Shown here: positions 12,101 through 25,900 of the stretch, piece after piece
Numbering within the stretch: position 1 is the first letter of the stretch
Layout of the letters: each line of letters starts with the position of its first letter
NCBI GenBank assembly: GCA_009760855.2
Contig: WPIO01000001.1
Location: forward strand, 14,415,501-14,479,500
DNA length: 64,000 nucleotides
Direction of reading: 5' to 3'
DNA from: Cristatella mucedo
Lineage: Eukaryota > Bryozoa > Phylactolaemata > Cristatellidae
Made by a program: the position numbers and the translations under genes
The notes under the pieces: model-generated
The model's database searches: none
Told to the model about the DNA's origin: nothing
Seen by the model: the letters and a program-made list of their open reading frames with translations, nothing else

Positions 12101-13964
12101 TGGAGTATTCCCATATGCAGAGTGAGACCAATATTGCTTAAAACGTTTGGGATGCAGAACTGGAAATGTTAGGCTTGGCCACAGAATGAAGTGATCTAGA
12201 AGTGAGTAACAAACCCTCAATGTCTATGTGCTGCTTCATTGGGAGCCAGTGCAGATCGGCAAGAAGTTGTGTAATTATCATTCTTTTGCTCCAGCCTATC
12301 TATCAGATCTACTCCCCCACCGGGCTAAGCATAGTACCACTTGCTTTTCGGAAACCAATCTTTTACCTACTTTGTACGAAGCTCAAACCCTTTGGAGACC
12401 GTACCTTTAGTTCGTGTGCTCCCAAAGCCTAGAACTCACTTCCGTCTTGCTCACGACATCCCCTGACTTGACCACATTTAAAAAGAAACTAAAAATGTAT
12501 CTTTATCACAGCATTTAGTGGTTCTATGTGATTCGTCCTTTACTGCTTATGCATGCTGACAGCCACTAACCACATTTGCATGCTGATCCTGTGCATGTCA
12601 TCCCTAACCATGTTATGCTCGTTGTCATTGAGCATGCTACCACTAACCATTTGATCGTGCTTTCTTTGCATTAAATGTAAAATGCCTAGAAAAAGGCTGA
12701 GTTCTGTGATGGGGCTATATCAAATGGAATATTATCATTATTATTGTTATTATTATTAATGTGGCAAATTCAACGCTCACGACAGGCAAGCATGGCTGCA
12801 GAGTTTTGTACCAACCGTTGGCCGGTAGACCTGCTAGTAGTGAAATGCAGAAGTCAAGCCGGGATGTCACAAATGAATGGACCAACTTGTATGTGGTATC
12901 CCTTCTAAGCAGGCCCAGATGTGTGCTATTATACGTAGCTGAAAGTCGGCAGACATGACGTGGAGCTGATGTGATCGTCTAGTGAAAGGTCACTTTGGAA
13001 CAGGACACCTAGACTTCGTGCATATGCAACAGGAGATATACTGCAGAGCCGATTTTGAGTAGCAGCCTTTGTAATATGAGTCAGACTAGGTTAGCCCATA
13101 ACTAGTTAGTTAGTTTTATATTTGTTCAATTTGAGAAAGTTTTCTGCCATCTATGTGTGGATGTTGGTAATACATGCTGCAAGGGAGTTGAAGGGGTTTG
13201 ACATGCATGATGGGTGGGAGGGATAAAAGCATAACTACAGCCGTGTGTCGTCAGCATAGAACTAAATGCCTAGATTGTGATTTGTACTTACATCGGCAAG
13301 AGGGAGAGTTTACATTGGGAAAAGAAGTGGACCAAACACACGGGTATCCTATACTTTAGTGGTCCCTCGGATGATTGCATTCCATCGACATCAATGCTCT
13401 AAATTCATTCTTTGAGATAGGACCTAAACCACTCCAGTGTGGTGCAAGTAATGCCCAGGGAGACAAGAGGTGCTCAAAAAGGACTTGGTGAACACCAAGT
13501 GTGCCAGATCCACTTATTGGTTATTTATAAGCATATCTCATATATATCGTAAGCCATTCCACCGTGTGAATTGTAAGGGACAAAATCGTGCTTGGATGAA
13601 ATTGAGTCGATTATGTTGCATCTCCCATGCATTTATCTATGCATTCATGCTAGGATGAAGGTATCAGATAAGTAACTTGAATTCAACCCAGAGGCAGGAC
13701 CTTTACGTGCCAAAGGCAGCCCAATATGGAAGTGCGGTTGTATCGTGGCATGTCGCTGCAAGCCACTGACACATCCCTTTCTTACGTCATCATGCACTCA
13801 AAAAAATGCTTCATTTACATAGCGCCCCAAGAGAACCTAATCTTAATCCAGGCACTTACGCTGGGCTTGAGCCCACGACCTGGGTCGTCAAAAGTGAGTA
13901 CGTTATCTCTGGACCATTCGTAAAATGCATGTGCACACACACACACACACAGAGACACACACAG

Positions 13965-13996
<32 letters not shown>

Positions 13997-16900
13997 AGAC
14001 ACACCAGACGGACTGCTAATTTTTATGATTTAGGCCAAATAGTGACGTGTCAGTTTTTTCCATGATACCTTTTAAAGTCACACTTACCCATATAATAATA
14101 AGTGTCTTCAAAGCAGTTAGCTGTGCAAAATAATACGCTTGCAAAATAATATGAACAATAGTATGTTTGCAGTATCATGCCCTGTTAGCTTTGGCATTGG
14201 CTCTTACACCATCTAAAATATGGTTTGATTTGTTTGAAATACCATTTTGATGTATGATATTACGCATTTGGAAAACTAATGCACCACGGGACAGATAAAG
14301 CAATCTCACTTCCGTAGAAGCAAATGAATCTTAGTATCTTTCACCACCCCCTTTGCATTGAGCAATAATAATAGCTTCTTTTAGAATGCAACTTGAACTT
14401 ACTGGAAAATTTGGCCTTCATATTGTACGAGTTTGATTGTAATTGGAAGGGGGATAGCCATGTGGTCATGTGATCTAAGTTGGGCCAAGCGCCAGAATGG
14501 TCACCAGTGCTCTAGTGCATACATAGGGTAACTCCATTGTAGATTTAGGGTCCTAGCTGCATTTTGGAAGTTGCTAGCAACGTTTCTTTGGGCTCATACA
14601 TAATGCATACAACAGCTTTGAATTAATGTACCAATAGCAGTTCACCCTGATCATGTGCTTGTTCTCATACCTGCAATGCCACACTTCTTGTACATATGCG
14701 ATTTCTGCTTATATACTGTGGAGTATGTCTCGATCGTTAACAGATTGGCTTGGTCACTCTCTGTTTGTCTCTGTTTTTGTGGTGTAAGCCTGTCTCCAAA
14801 AAGCCTTGAACACAATATGTATAGTGTGAGATGGAATCATTAGTTTTGTGCCTAATGCAGAATGGAACTCGTACTGCTGGCAATTAGTTGTTATCTGCTT
14901 TTTTGGTGGGATGTGAACACACATGCAACCACTGACCAGAGCTCTGGAAGTGTTTGCAGTATTTACTCAGTGATGCTTCCTTTACAGCAAATGTAAAGTG
15001 CCTAGAAAGAGATTGAGTTCTCTGAGGGTGGTATATCAAATGTGTTATTATTATTATTATGTACCAATCGAAACTCACCCAAATAACAAAGAATTTGCAG
15101 GCGCATTCTTCTAGGCAGACTGAACATGCTGATAGGTGCTCATAATTCATAACCTAGCTCGTGGGTTCGGGTTCTGCAGCAGGCGATTCTTTATTGCCTG
15201 CTGCAGGTGAGGTGAAAGTGATGTGATCGCCAAAGCTCTTCTGCCGTTATGCAAGTGAGGTTGTTTAATCAGCTCTCTTTACTGTACCACGTAAATCTGC
15301 AACCTCAACGTCACTACCCCTATAGAGTGCTACTGATTATCAGCCTGTGGTAAATTTCTTATCAGTTTGAAGACCCTGGTTTTGGCATTGTATCAGAGTA
15401 AATCACATACCATGCAAGCAACCGATTAGTAATGTATTTCTGTTTGTAACTCCACTAAGCCATAAAGACTAAGTGGTGTTATGCAGTAGAGTTTTGTGTA
15501 ATGCACTAACAGCCTAAGTGGCTTTCGGTACGCATTCGGTAGCCAACAGACTTCATCTCACGCAACAAAGAGAAAGTGGGAAGCATAGCAGAGTTAGGAG
15601 ATCAGTTGAGGTAGTAGTGAGTAGCATGGAAGTAGCAGCTCAGAACCACTGAAAAGGATGAGCCATAGTCGGCAGCTGGAGAGTAGTTGTAGTATTACTT
15701 ATATTAATGGTGGTGGTAATCCAATTGGCTGCGTTAAAAAACAAGCATGGTCACTGCACATTTCCTGGTCCTGCAAAACCCGTGCTGTGGCTTTCTTACT
15801 CCATCGTTAGATAGAGGTTAGCATTCTGAACCAAAAATGATCTATAGTCTTTCTATGTGGCTCTGGTTAGATAAAGCTAGGAAATGTTGAATGTTAATGA
15901 CTGCTTATGTCTCAACTTGTACTGTGTTTGGAATAAATGAATGGACGAATGAACGAGGACCACATGTACTGCCCCAGAAATCCACCTTTATCATGTTGCA
16001 TTATAAGCAGGAAGTCTCTAATGAGGATTACATCGTTACCACTGTTCTGCTTGCTTTTCTTTATGGTCACTAGCTGTCGCGGTATCTGATTGCAAGCAAT
16101 GCGAATCCCCGGCGTTCAAATACAGTGCTTTGACGGGCTTTTGTTTTGTAGGAAATCTTTGAGATAGAAGCTCAGGTATTTGCTGAGAAACCACAACGAG
16201 ACATCCACAACTTTTTGGGTACCTTCACACGCGTGAGTGACCGTCGGTTTTTTCATGCTGTGCTAAGAAATGACGTCTTGCATTTTGGGATACCAGTGTT
16301 TGTGAGAGCAATGTTTTAGCACTAGTAATTTGTAGACGGATCGTCCCTCCGAAGAATGTTCTCTTAACATTGAGAATACTTTGTGGGCCAACACAGTTAT
16401 TGCCTCAGGCACTGCTGTGGGTCTTGTTGTGTATACCGGTTTGGAGACGAGAAGTGTCATGAACACATCACAACCTCCTAGTAAGGTAGGATGTGTTTGT
16501 TTGCCTCTTCTATTATTTGTGTGCTCAGCACGGCTGCCTTTTCAGAGTTGCATCATAGCAGTGGCGAAAGGCTGATGGTAAGATTTGGTGGGGCTATTCT
16601 ATTGATTATCGCTCACTGAATTCCGGTGCAGTAGTTCGATTGGAAGAGAGAATGTGTTACTGATAGCTGGCTTCCCACAACTCTCCAGATGCCAAAATAT
16701 TTTCAGATTCATATTGTCCTCCACATTAGTTTTTCCATGAGTTGCCTCAATTTACTGTCTTCATGGGGCTGTGCCTGATGCTTTGCTTTGATTATCCTGA
16801 CCTAGGCTGTGCTGTTCTTATTTGAAGGTCGGTTTGCTGGATATTGAAGTCAATGCTCTCACCAAAGTACTCTTTGTGGCTGTCCTAGTATTATCTCTTG

Positions 16901-19900
16901 TGATGATGATAATTAAGGTAAAGTACCAAGCTTAGTTTGCCGTGTTTTCTTACTGGTGGTAGTTAATTGCCTTGCTAAGAATGAATCGGCATCTTTCTGA
17001 TAGTCTCAACTATCACTTTTATCTAATATTGCAACCGATTTCAGACGTTAGTGTTTTTGTGGCGTCAGAACTGCAATTTGATTTTTCATTGACAGGGTTT
17101 TGGTGGTCCGTGGTATCGTTACTTGATGAGGTTCATACTCCTATTTTCGTACATAATTCCATTGAGGTACGTGCCTTCTTGGGATGTGGCTGTCAATATA
17201 TGCATGTATGCATATTTGTATCAGAACATCCCCTGACCTGACCACATTTAAAAGGAACCTAAAAACACACCTATTTAGGACAGCATTCAGTGGGTCCCTG
17301 TGATTCGTCCTTCATGTGCTTATGCGTGCTGACACTGTGCATGCTGCCACTAACCACATTTGCATGCTGACCCTGTGCATGTCACCCCTAACCATATTAT
17401 TCATTTCGTTTGTTTTTTTCAAGCATGATTTTACTTACCATTCAATTGCATTTCACTTTACAGCAAATGTAAAGCGCCTAGAGAGAGATTAAGTTCTCTG
17501 AGGGCGCTTTATCAAGTGAATTATTATTATTATCTCAATATAGAACTTCACAAAGCCTCAGCAACTAAATAAGTGTTACATTGAGAGTTTTATTTAGTGC
17601 CCTCAAAGCCGAAGTGGCTTTACATGCACAGATGGAAGCCAACAAACTTCATCTCATGCAACAAAGAGAAAGTAAGAAGCATAGCTGAGTCAGGAGAACA
17701 GTCGAAGAAGGTTGGCAGAGGGAGAGCTGATGTCATCGCTTAAGAATTTTGTTTGTGAGTTTTGAATACTTAGACCCACAGAGCAAAGCTATAACCAACG
17801 ATTTTTAAGTGAGAGAATGGAACAGCTAATCTATTTTCTTTTAGAGGACCCCGTGGGCACAATGAGACTTAAACAGATGCAGCAGTTCAGCTGGGTACGA
17901 AGGACCCAATCCAAGGGAAGTCTCGTATGTCAGAATAGAAATTGTGCTCTGCATCAGTTAATTAACAGGCAACCATCGCAACTTCTTTCGAAGAGGAAAC
18001 GCATGACTGAGTTTCTTGGATTTAGAGACCAACCTTGCAGCTATATTCATTCCCAACTAAAGAAGCTTAACGGCTCCCCCTCCCTAGCCCTGCCAATAGT
18101 GCCTTTCTATATAGTACTGTATAGCTTGTAAGATCTTTAGCCAGCCACTGTAGTAATTAGTATCTAATTCAGGACAGAAAATAAACATGCCGGCTCAAGC
18201 CTTAGAGCGGCAATCTTTTAAATAATCCTGGAATAAAAAGAAAGGAGACCGACGATAAATTACTATGGCCTCAAAACCAAATATAGTCTTTTAGGTGTCG
18301 ATCGAACGATGACCGATGTGATTGGCCTTGGAACAATCCCTGTATCCAACGGTTGCCTTACAAACCTCAATTACGGCTAGGCTCAGTTTGACATCAAGTG
18401 AAGACTAAAGAGAGTTTCGTTTAGGCTATAAATCTGAGGAGCCTTTTGTACTAGCTCTAATTAGCGTACCTACTCCATCTGCAGAAAGCTGGGAGGATTT
18501 CTTATAGCATTGCGACTCATTGTTTGCAGTAGGCGGAGGTGGCAGTATGGAGGCATGAACTTTCAAAAACATTTTCAACAAAGAAGGCTGAGCACTTATC
18601 ACTCGCACAATCAACATTCGGAAAATGCCTGACTGGCAAAACTGCAGCTTGCGAATGAAAATAGAAGCCATTGCATTCCAAATCTTCCGGGTGTGGGTGT
18701 AGATGTAGTCTACTGCTTTTAAAAGCGAACAGGCCCATAAATTTATTTGTAGCATTTTCACGTACAATAATAATATTTTGAAAACTGCATATGGTTATTA
18801 TATTATCGATCACGGATGATTTTTGCAAGCATTACATAGTCGTAAGCCATACCAACATACTTCATATCTACCAGTCGCTTGATTGGTCAGTATCATATCA
18901 TGGGAGTTGCTTAAGTTTCCCTTTTAAGCTCTTGACACTTGCTATGCCTAATGTTTGCGATTTTGTTATGTTTAGACATTCGAAAAATACACCCTCACGG
19001 CAACTAACCAAATAGTCATGCCTTGGTAATTTTGCTTAATTTTTTGGTCACATTGCTTTAAATTTTGGTTGGCCATGCAATCGAGTTGCTGTGATGAAAT
19101 AGAAACATACGAATTATTGCTATGTGTAGCTGTCTTGATGCTGGGCTTCTCAAAGTTCTTTTTTAGGAAAGTAGATTGTTTTCGTTTCGTATTTTGAAAA
19201 GCACTAATCCGCTTCTATTAATTTTAAATCCTGGAGATTCGTGACTTATCCAGATAGCAAGGTAGATTCCATATAGCAAATGCTAGGGACCGATTCCCCA
19301 TGGCTAGCGCTGTCCAAGCTGTAACCTGCAGTTCTCCTAATTGGAGATACTGCATTGCATTGAGCTCCGATGTTAAAGCTGGAACTGCATGCTTGTTCGG
19401 CAGACAAATGGGCACTACAAAGCCCCGTGTTATTGAGTGGCTAGTAATTCACAGTACTTAGCTTTATAGCCACTTTTGGCTAAGCCACTAACTTTGCAGC
19501 TATATATGAATAGGTTTGATTGGATTCTAACTTCCGGAGTGTTACTTCATGCACTTTTCTGCCCAGGCTGTCGGCCTCGGTTTTCTGGAGAAGTCTGACC
19601 ATTTACTATTTTTTGCACCGTCTGCAAAAATCTATTGCAGAATTGACATTTACTAATGCACAGTTCTTTTGCACTTACCCTTCACCGTTCTATTCGCGTA
19701 GTCATTTAATGGGTGGTATGCTCCAAATTCTTTAATGCTGAGATAGTCATTTTTGGTTCAAGCACAAATTTAAGCCAATACCGAGAATATCCATCCTCGA
19801 GCACTAGTTGAAATCCTGGCAGGGCTGCGCATCACTGCCCTCTTCCAAACCTTAGCTGTTATCGAAGCTTTGTAGCCTTAAGGAGGCACGACATACTGTC

Positions 19901-22900
19901 ATTGAGCAGCTTGATGGCAAGCCAATTTATCCTATTAGTCCAAAGTAATAATAATAATAAACAGTTTGTCTGACCCTGCAAGAGAGCTAAATCTTTTTCT
20001 AGGCTCTATAATATGCTGGAAAAAGGATTGTCAACTGACTAGCAATAGCAACCACAATTTCAGAGTGCATAAGCAAACAAAGGACTATTCACGTGGACGG
20101 AGCAAATGGTGCAAGGAGCTGGTAGGTTATAGCTTCTTTTTTAAATGTTGTCAAGTCTGGAGATATCGTGCCGTCAGTCGGAAGTGAGTTCTAGGCTTAA
20201 GGAGCATACGAATTGGAGGCACGGTCTTGAGAGAATTTGAGGTTAGTTAGAGCCACAGGTAATCGTCTTGAGTCAGCCAAGCAAGTGGTCCGATGCGAAG
20301 GATGTTTAGGAAGTAGGAAATATTTCGGATAGGTAGGCCGGAGCAAGAGGATGAAGCATCTAAAATATTATGCATGTTGACACCGTGTATGTTACCACTA
20401 ACCAAATGGTCGGGCATCCTGTACAGTATATATAAAGTGCGTAGCAAGAGATTAAGCTCTCTGAGGTGCTATACAAATGTGTTATTATTATTATTACAGT
20501 GAGTGACAGAACATTGAAGTCGATTTAGCTGCTTGATAGGGAGCGATTGCAGGTCAGTTAGTAGTGGTATAATGAGGCAGTTGCAATGTTTACGGCCATC
20601 ATGCCTAGGTGTAGAGTTCAGCACCAACTGTTAACATTCAAGGCTTAGCTGAAGCATTTATGTTGCTTGTCATTTGTGATTTATTTGTTGCTTTGCATGT
20701 TCACTTGTTACCGGTTATGTTGCACATGAAAGTATGCTCTATCCCTTTACCTCTCGTGCACCACCCATGGCTAGTTGTTGTTTATTTGTTGTACTGTCTC
20801 GAAGTACGAGATTTTGTGAATTATAGGATCATATAAAAGCCGTAACATTTGCAGTCATTTCATAAGGATGGGCTCTTTATGTTTCTATTTTGCTGCCGCT
20901 GGAGCAGATGCATTTACTCCGAAGTTTCTAGTTTGCGTAGTTTTGTTGACCTCAGTTCTACAATTCTTGCAGGACGATGCCGAATTTCACCTTGCTATCG
21001 ATCTATTTTCCAGCTGTCATCTGCTGCTTTATCTTCACTGTCTACTTCAATTATTCTCATGTAACACGTATGCACACCACTTTTGTTTGTTGAATGGGGT
21101 TTTACATTGTTATTTGAGCTGTGAGCACAGTAGGTAAGGCGGTTGGTTTTCACGACCTCGGCCCCGAGATTGTGGATTCGAATCGTGGACGATCCTTTAT
21201 TGCCTTTGGTAATAGCCGTAAAAGCTCTTCTGTCGCTATACAAAGAGGCTGTTAAATCAGCTAGTATTTGTTCTTGGTCCGCTGACCTGGAATTCAGTCC
21301 TCTTTCTTAGGGTTGGTTACTGGCCTACTTGCACGTAAGCATGCATGTATATATATGCTAGTACTAGCTTTTTTTTCCCGTCACGCAAAAATCCCTAGGA
21401 TGTAGTATGAATCTGCATGTACAAAATGAACATCCAGTGTCACTCTTCAGCTACTGTTTACCAACGAAGGTGGGTCCTGTATGATTTGTTCAACTTTCTT
21501 ATGCATTATAGCTTGAGAGTCAACCTCGACATGGGAAAACTTGCATATGCATTTATGATAACACGAGATAAGGAAATTCCATCAACGGTGGTGCGAAGCA
21601 CTACACTGTGTGAGGATCTTGGTCGCATTCAATATCTCTTCTCTGATAAGACAGGCACTCTTACAAAGAACGAAATGGTGTTCAAGAAGTTACACTTAGG
21701 CACCGTATCTTATACAGCTGAAACTATGGATGAGGTATGTTTACCGACACGTTATAGAATCTTGGTGGATCAAATCCACTAACCACATTTGCATGCTGAC
21801 CCTGTGCATGTCACCCCTAACCATATTATTCATTTCGTTTGTTTTTCAAGCATGATTTTACTTACCATTCAATTGCATTTCACTTTACAGCAAATGTAAA
21901 GCGCCTAGAGAGAGATTAAGTTCTCTTAGGGTGCTTTATCAAGTGAATTATTATTATTATTATTAAATCTGTTGCATAAAGGAATCTTAATTGTTTTGTG
22001 ATCTGTTTTTTGTTGTCCATGCATTGTAAATTTCCTAATAATGTATTTAGCTTGTTGCATTTCGTATGTCCTTATTGCTAAAGCCCAAATATAATCCAAG
22101 CGGTGCTGCTAACAAGAGTGCAATCCTGACCAACTCATGTGACTGATTTTGTGTGTGTTAATGTCTTCAAGCATGTAGTCGACAGGTACTTGTAGTGAGT
22201 ATATTTTTATTAGTTTGAAAGCAGGATTATTAAAGTTAGGCTATATGCTTCTATTGTTCGTGATTATCATGCTTGTTGTTACTGAGCTTATTCACATTAT
22301 AATTTTCAAATGTTTCCTGTAGCTTTTAGCAAAATAAAGATATCACGACCACTTAAAACGTGCAAATAGCAGAACAGAACTAATTTTTTAACCAAAATTG
22401 AAATGGCCCAGCAATCTGTGACGTATGCCAAAGAGCAAACTGAATAATAAAGCTGTCTTACCCTTAAAAAAGACCCAAATCTTGAATTTGACACCATCAA
22501 GGAAGTCAGGTATCTTTTGGATCAGTTATCGCCTTATCGATATGCGTTATTGGGGGGATATGAGACATGTAGTACTCTGTAGTGGCTGGGTTTTGAGGTC
22601 AGTATTATTTTCCAGTTAAAGGAAGCAGTACCCAAATTTCATTAGCTGTTCGCACATTCTGAGCATGGCAATATTTCAGAGGCTGTGGAGGCACTGTTAA
22701 TGACTTCAAAATGCCCAAGAATTTATTTTATTTTTAAGGGGAGAAGTCTAGAAAATACTTCTAAAATTGGTTCGACGATCGAATATTTTTATCGTACGTT
22801 TCAAAAGATAAATGTGCTAGAAATGGGATTGGAAGTTTTGACGACCTCAGTGTAAAAGAAAAAGTTCATATATGACTTGCATCCCAACTTGTTGAACCTT

Positions 22901-25900
22901 GGTAGATCGAGGTACCTGCGTGAAGCTTCATGCTTGTAACTTTTAAAGTGCTTCATTTTCAGTTTAGTTTTGCACCTTGTAAATTCCGTAACTCGGTAAT
23001 AATTAGCTTCTCGGAGTGAAATTTGAGATGTGAGTTCAGTTATTCTTGTATACATCAGCCCCACAATAATTTCTGATTTCGGTCAATGCCATGATTTCAG
23101 AAAATGCAGCTTCAGGATGTTTGATGACATGTATGTGCAGATGAAACCACTTTCGGCTGGAGGGTTTTAAATAATTTGCTGCAGAGGGCAGCTGCCCTTT
23201 CAGCTGATTTTAGGAACACTCTCTGGATTGGTCCTAACACTCCATTCAGACTTTCTTTGGTAGGCCCCCACCCTGGAAAACTCAAGGTGCTCCTGCTTGG
23301 CTTAATCCTGGCTATGCAATGGCTGTTTCATTTTTACTCTCCACCTGTAGGTGCTCACGCTCACGATGTGCTTGTGGGTGTGCGGATGAGCCTCTATACA
23401 TGGCGATGTGCCTGATATGACTCTATCCGACCACTGTTACAGGTGCTGTTACATTTGCACCAGTCGTATTCCGGTGACGGGGATGCTGCTCATACAGGCC
23501 AGTCCAAGATCAAACGAACGATGGTGACACGAGTGGCCGAAGCCGTGAAGGCCCTGGCCTTGTGCCACAATGTGACGCCAGTGTTTGAGCGCGACGGCTC
23601 GACCGAGGCCACTTACCAGGCTTCTAGTCCGGACGAGGTGATTCTACACCAAACCGGCGCATGCACGGCCTGCTCGCACCGAGGCGCATGCACAAAGTCA
23701 GGTCACCGAGCAGAGCTGCTCCCGGTGACGACGCATGCATTTTGCGGCTCTCTTGCAGCCTGTACTTGACAGCTCATGACCCTCTGTATTCCCACTCTGC
23801 AGGTTGCACTCGTGAGATGGACTGAGAGTGTGGGCCTCACACTAGTCCACAGGGATCTGACCAGCATGAAGCTTCGCACCCCAGTGACTGGGGCCACACA
23901 AGAGTATGCCATACTGCAGACATTTCCCTTTACGTCAGAGACCAAGAGGATGGGAATAATCATCAGGGTCAGTGACTTCGGTTGCTTCTCATTGGGCCAC
24001 GCTGATCTGGCAATTAATCTGGGAATCAGTGCAAGCCAGCATTGTGCATGGTCTGGTCTCGTTCATGCCGATATGCTTTCATTGGATGAAGGCTGGCAAA
24101 CGACAGGCCACTGCAAATTTACTTATATAATTCTTCATTAAAGCTTTGTCATCTAATAACAATAATACCACCTCCACCACCACCACTACCGATAATAATG
24201 AATATGTACTGCACTCTGGACAGTACTTGGTAAATTTATAAATTTCCTCAAAGCTACCAAGAACCCAGCTGAAATAGCAGAGATTCTTCCCAAGTCAGCA
24301 TTCCTGAGAAGGTCGTTAGACGCTTTCAGTAGTTACTTGGTGGAGAGATTATCTCTAAAAGTTCACTAGAACTTGCTTTGTCGGATGCTTTGCTATAAGA
24401 ATTTAGCTGGTCGACCACCACTTATACCAACGTCTTTGATATGAACAGCAATAGGGAGATTTCATGTAGGTCGCTTCATATTTCTGTCTAATATAGGTCT
24501 TCTTAATGAGATCTTTTAACAGCAGGCTCTTGGAAGGGTGCAGTGATAAGACATGAGAGTTCGTACATTCACTGGTTGTAGCTATGTAGGTCTAGAGCTT
24601 ATGGTTTCTGTTGCCGTGCTGCTACTTGCTCTCATCCTTATCATGCCGGTGAAGACCGATGATTTACACTTACAGGATCTCACCAGTGGGGAAGTAACAT
24701 TCTACATGAAAGGGGCTGATGTAATAATGATGGGTATAGTGCAGTACAACGATTGGCTGGAAGAAGAGGTAAGATATTGGCCTGTGAAAGTACTGTATTT
24801 GGAATAGCCACTTTTTATTCATTAAAGACCTTCGGTAATATCTTTATATGCCATGTAGTGATGATGTTTTATAGTGCGGGAATATGGCTCGTGAGGGCTT
24901 GCGCACTCTTGTTGTTGCCAAGAAGATTCTCACAGAAGACCAGTATAGTGAATTCCAGGTGCGTGTGCCTGTGTAAAGTGTATGGGCCCATTCAAGGCAG
25001 CCGATGCATTAATTATGCTTAAAGCTCTTCTTTGGTGGTGGCCTTGTGGCTGCTCACGAGGCTTGGTGCTTGTGCTTTCATGAGATTCTTTTCGTGAAGT
25101 CATCTTTTGTTAACCCCTCGTGTTATGAATTTCATGGGTTTTTTATTTGAAGGTACTGCTGCTGCATGATATATGCACAGTTACGTTAAGCTATGTATGC
25201 ATTTAGCTATACATGTCATCAAACGTCATTGAACTGTATTACATGCAATTATGGACATGTACAGTAAAATCTATGCAACCTAATCAGAAATGAGCTCCTG
25301 CAGTATTGTGAAATCGGAACTGAACTTTCATTTGAAATTTCATATTAACTCGGCAAGTATTGACCGAGTTATGCAATTTACAAGGCGCAAAGCTACACTG
25401 TAAATGAAGCTGTTTAACAGTCTCAAGCATGTACCTCAACAAGCTGCAACCATTTACTTTACTTTACCAAGATTTAACAAGTTGGAACACACAAATTATA
25501 TGTGATGCAGAGATCGGTACATTGTTTAGTTTAGATACGTTGCTTCTGGTTTACTTCCTGGTTAGACATGGTTTGCACAACCGTTTTTTATTGCCTTTCT
25601 TTTATGTGGAAACTGTCCAAACTTCAGCTCCCATTTCTAAAATGTTTTCTTTTGAATGGCACCCTAAACAATTATTCGATTGTTGAACCAGTCTTCTCAT
25701 TATTTTCTCGACATTTACCCTTAAGAATGAATGACTTCAGCAATGCTGGCACTCTGGTTATCAAATATGGCTTGACCGATGCTCATTCCGATGGGTGAGG
25801 TCATAGACGTACTAATGGAGACAGTGGCTGTGTTCAGCCAGTGCCAAGATAGTAGCTTCCTGTTGGTTTGCTGCAGTAGAAACCCTCAGTCCAGACTCAG

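Larger units (their letters stand above)
11702..16151. other. ATP9 intron 5 (4.4 kb), repeat-rich
   Basis: Holds a LINE-A inserted into another LINE-A (12184-13650), a SINE-B remnant, a CA microsatellite (13932-14004), a LINE-A tail near 14990-15060, a SINE-A copy (15148-15275) and a LINE-B fragment (15440-15695). Nothing is recognised at 14010-14980 or 15700-16150. Confidence 0.75.
17167..21511. other. ATP9 intron 9 (4.3 kb)
   Basis: Contains a LINE-A 3' end (17221-17533), LINE-B sequence (17565-18400), nested LINE-A pieces (19945-20640) and a SINE-A (21117-21275). Nothing is recognised at 18420-19940 or 20650-21110; the ORFs at 18426-18828 run antisense in non-conserved sequence. Confidence 0.75.
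21735..23442. other. ATP9 intron 10
   Basis: Has a LINE-A 3' end at 21777-21966 and the minus-strand copy of repeat family E at about 22650-23110. Nothing else is recognised; 21970-22640 is AT-rich and featureless. Confidence 0.7.

Noticed and set aside
18426-18828. Two overlapping minus-strand ORFs of 113 and 103 residues
   Set aside because: Neither resembles a known family and they overlap in different frames in intronic AT-rich DNA.
23638-23769. Extension of ATP9 exon 11 beyond SSPDE
   Set aside because: The extra residues are unlike any P4-ATPase, a stop follows at 23767, and exon 12 resumes the family sequence exactly after SSPDE.
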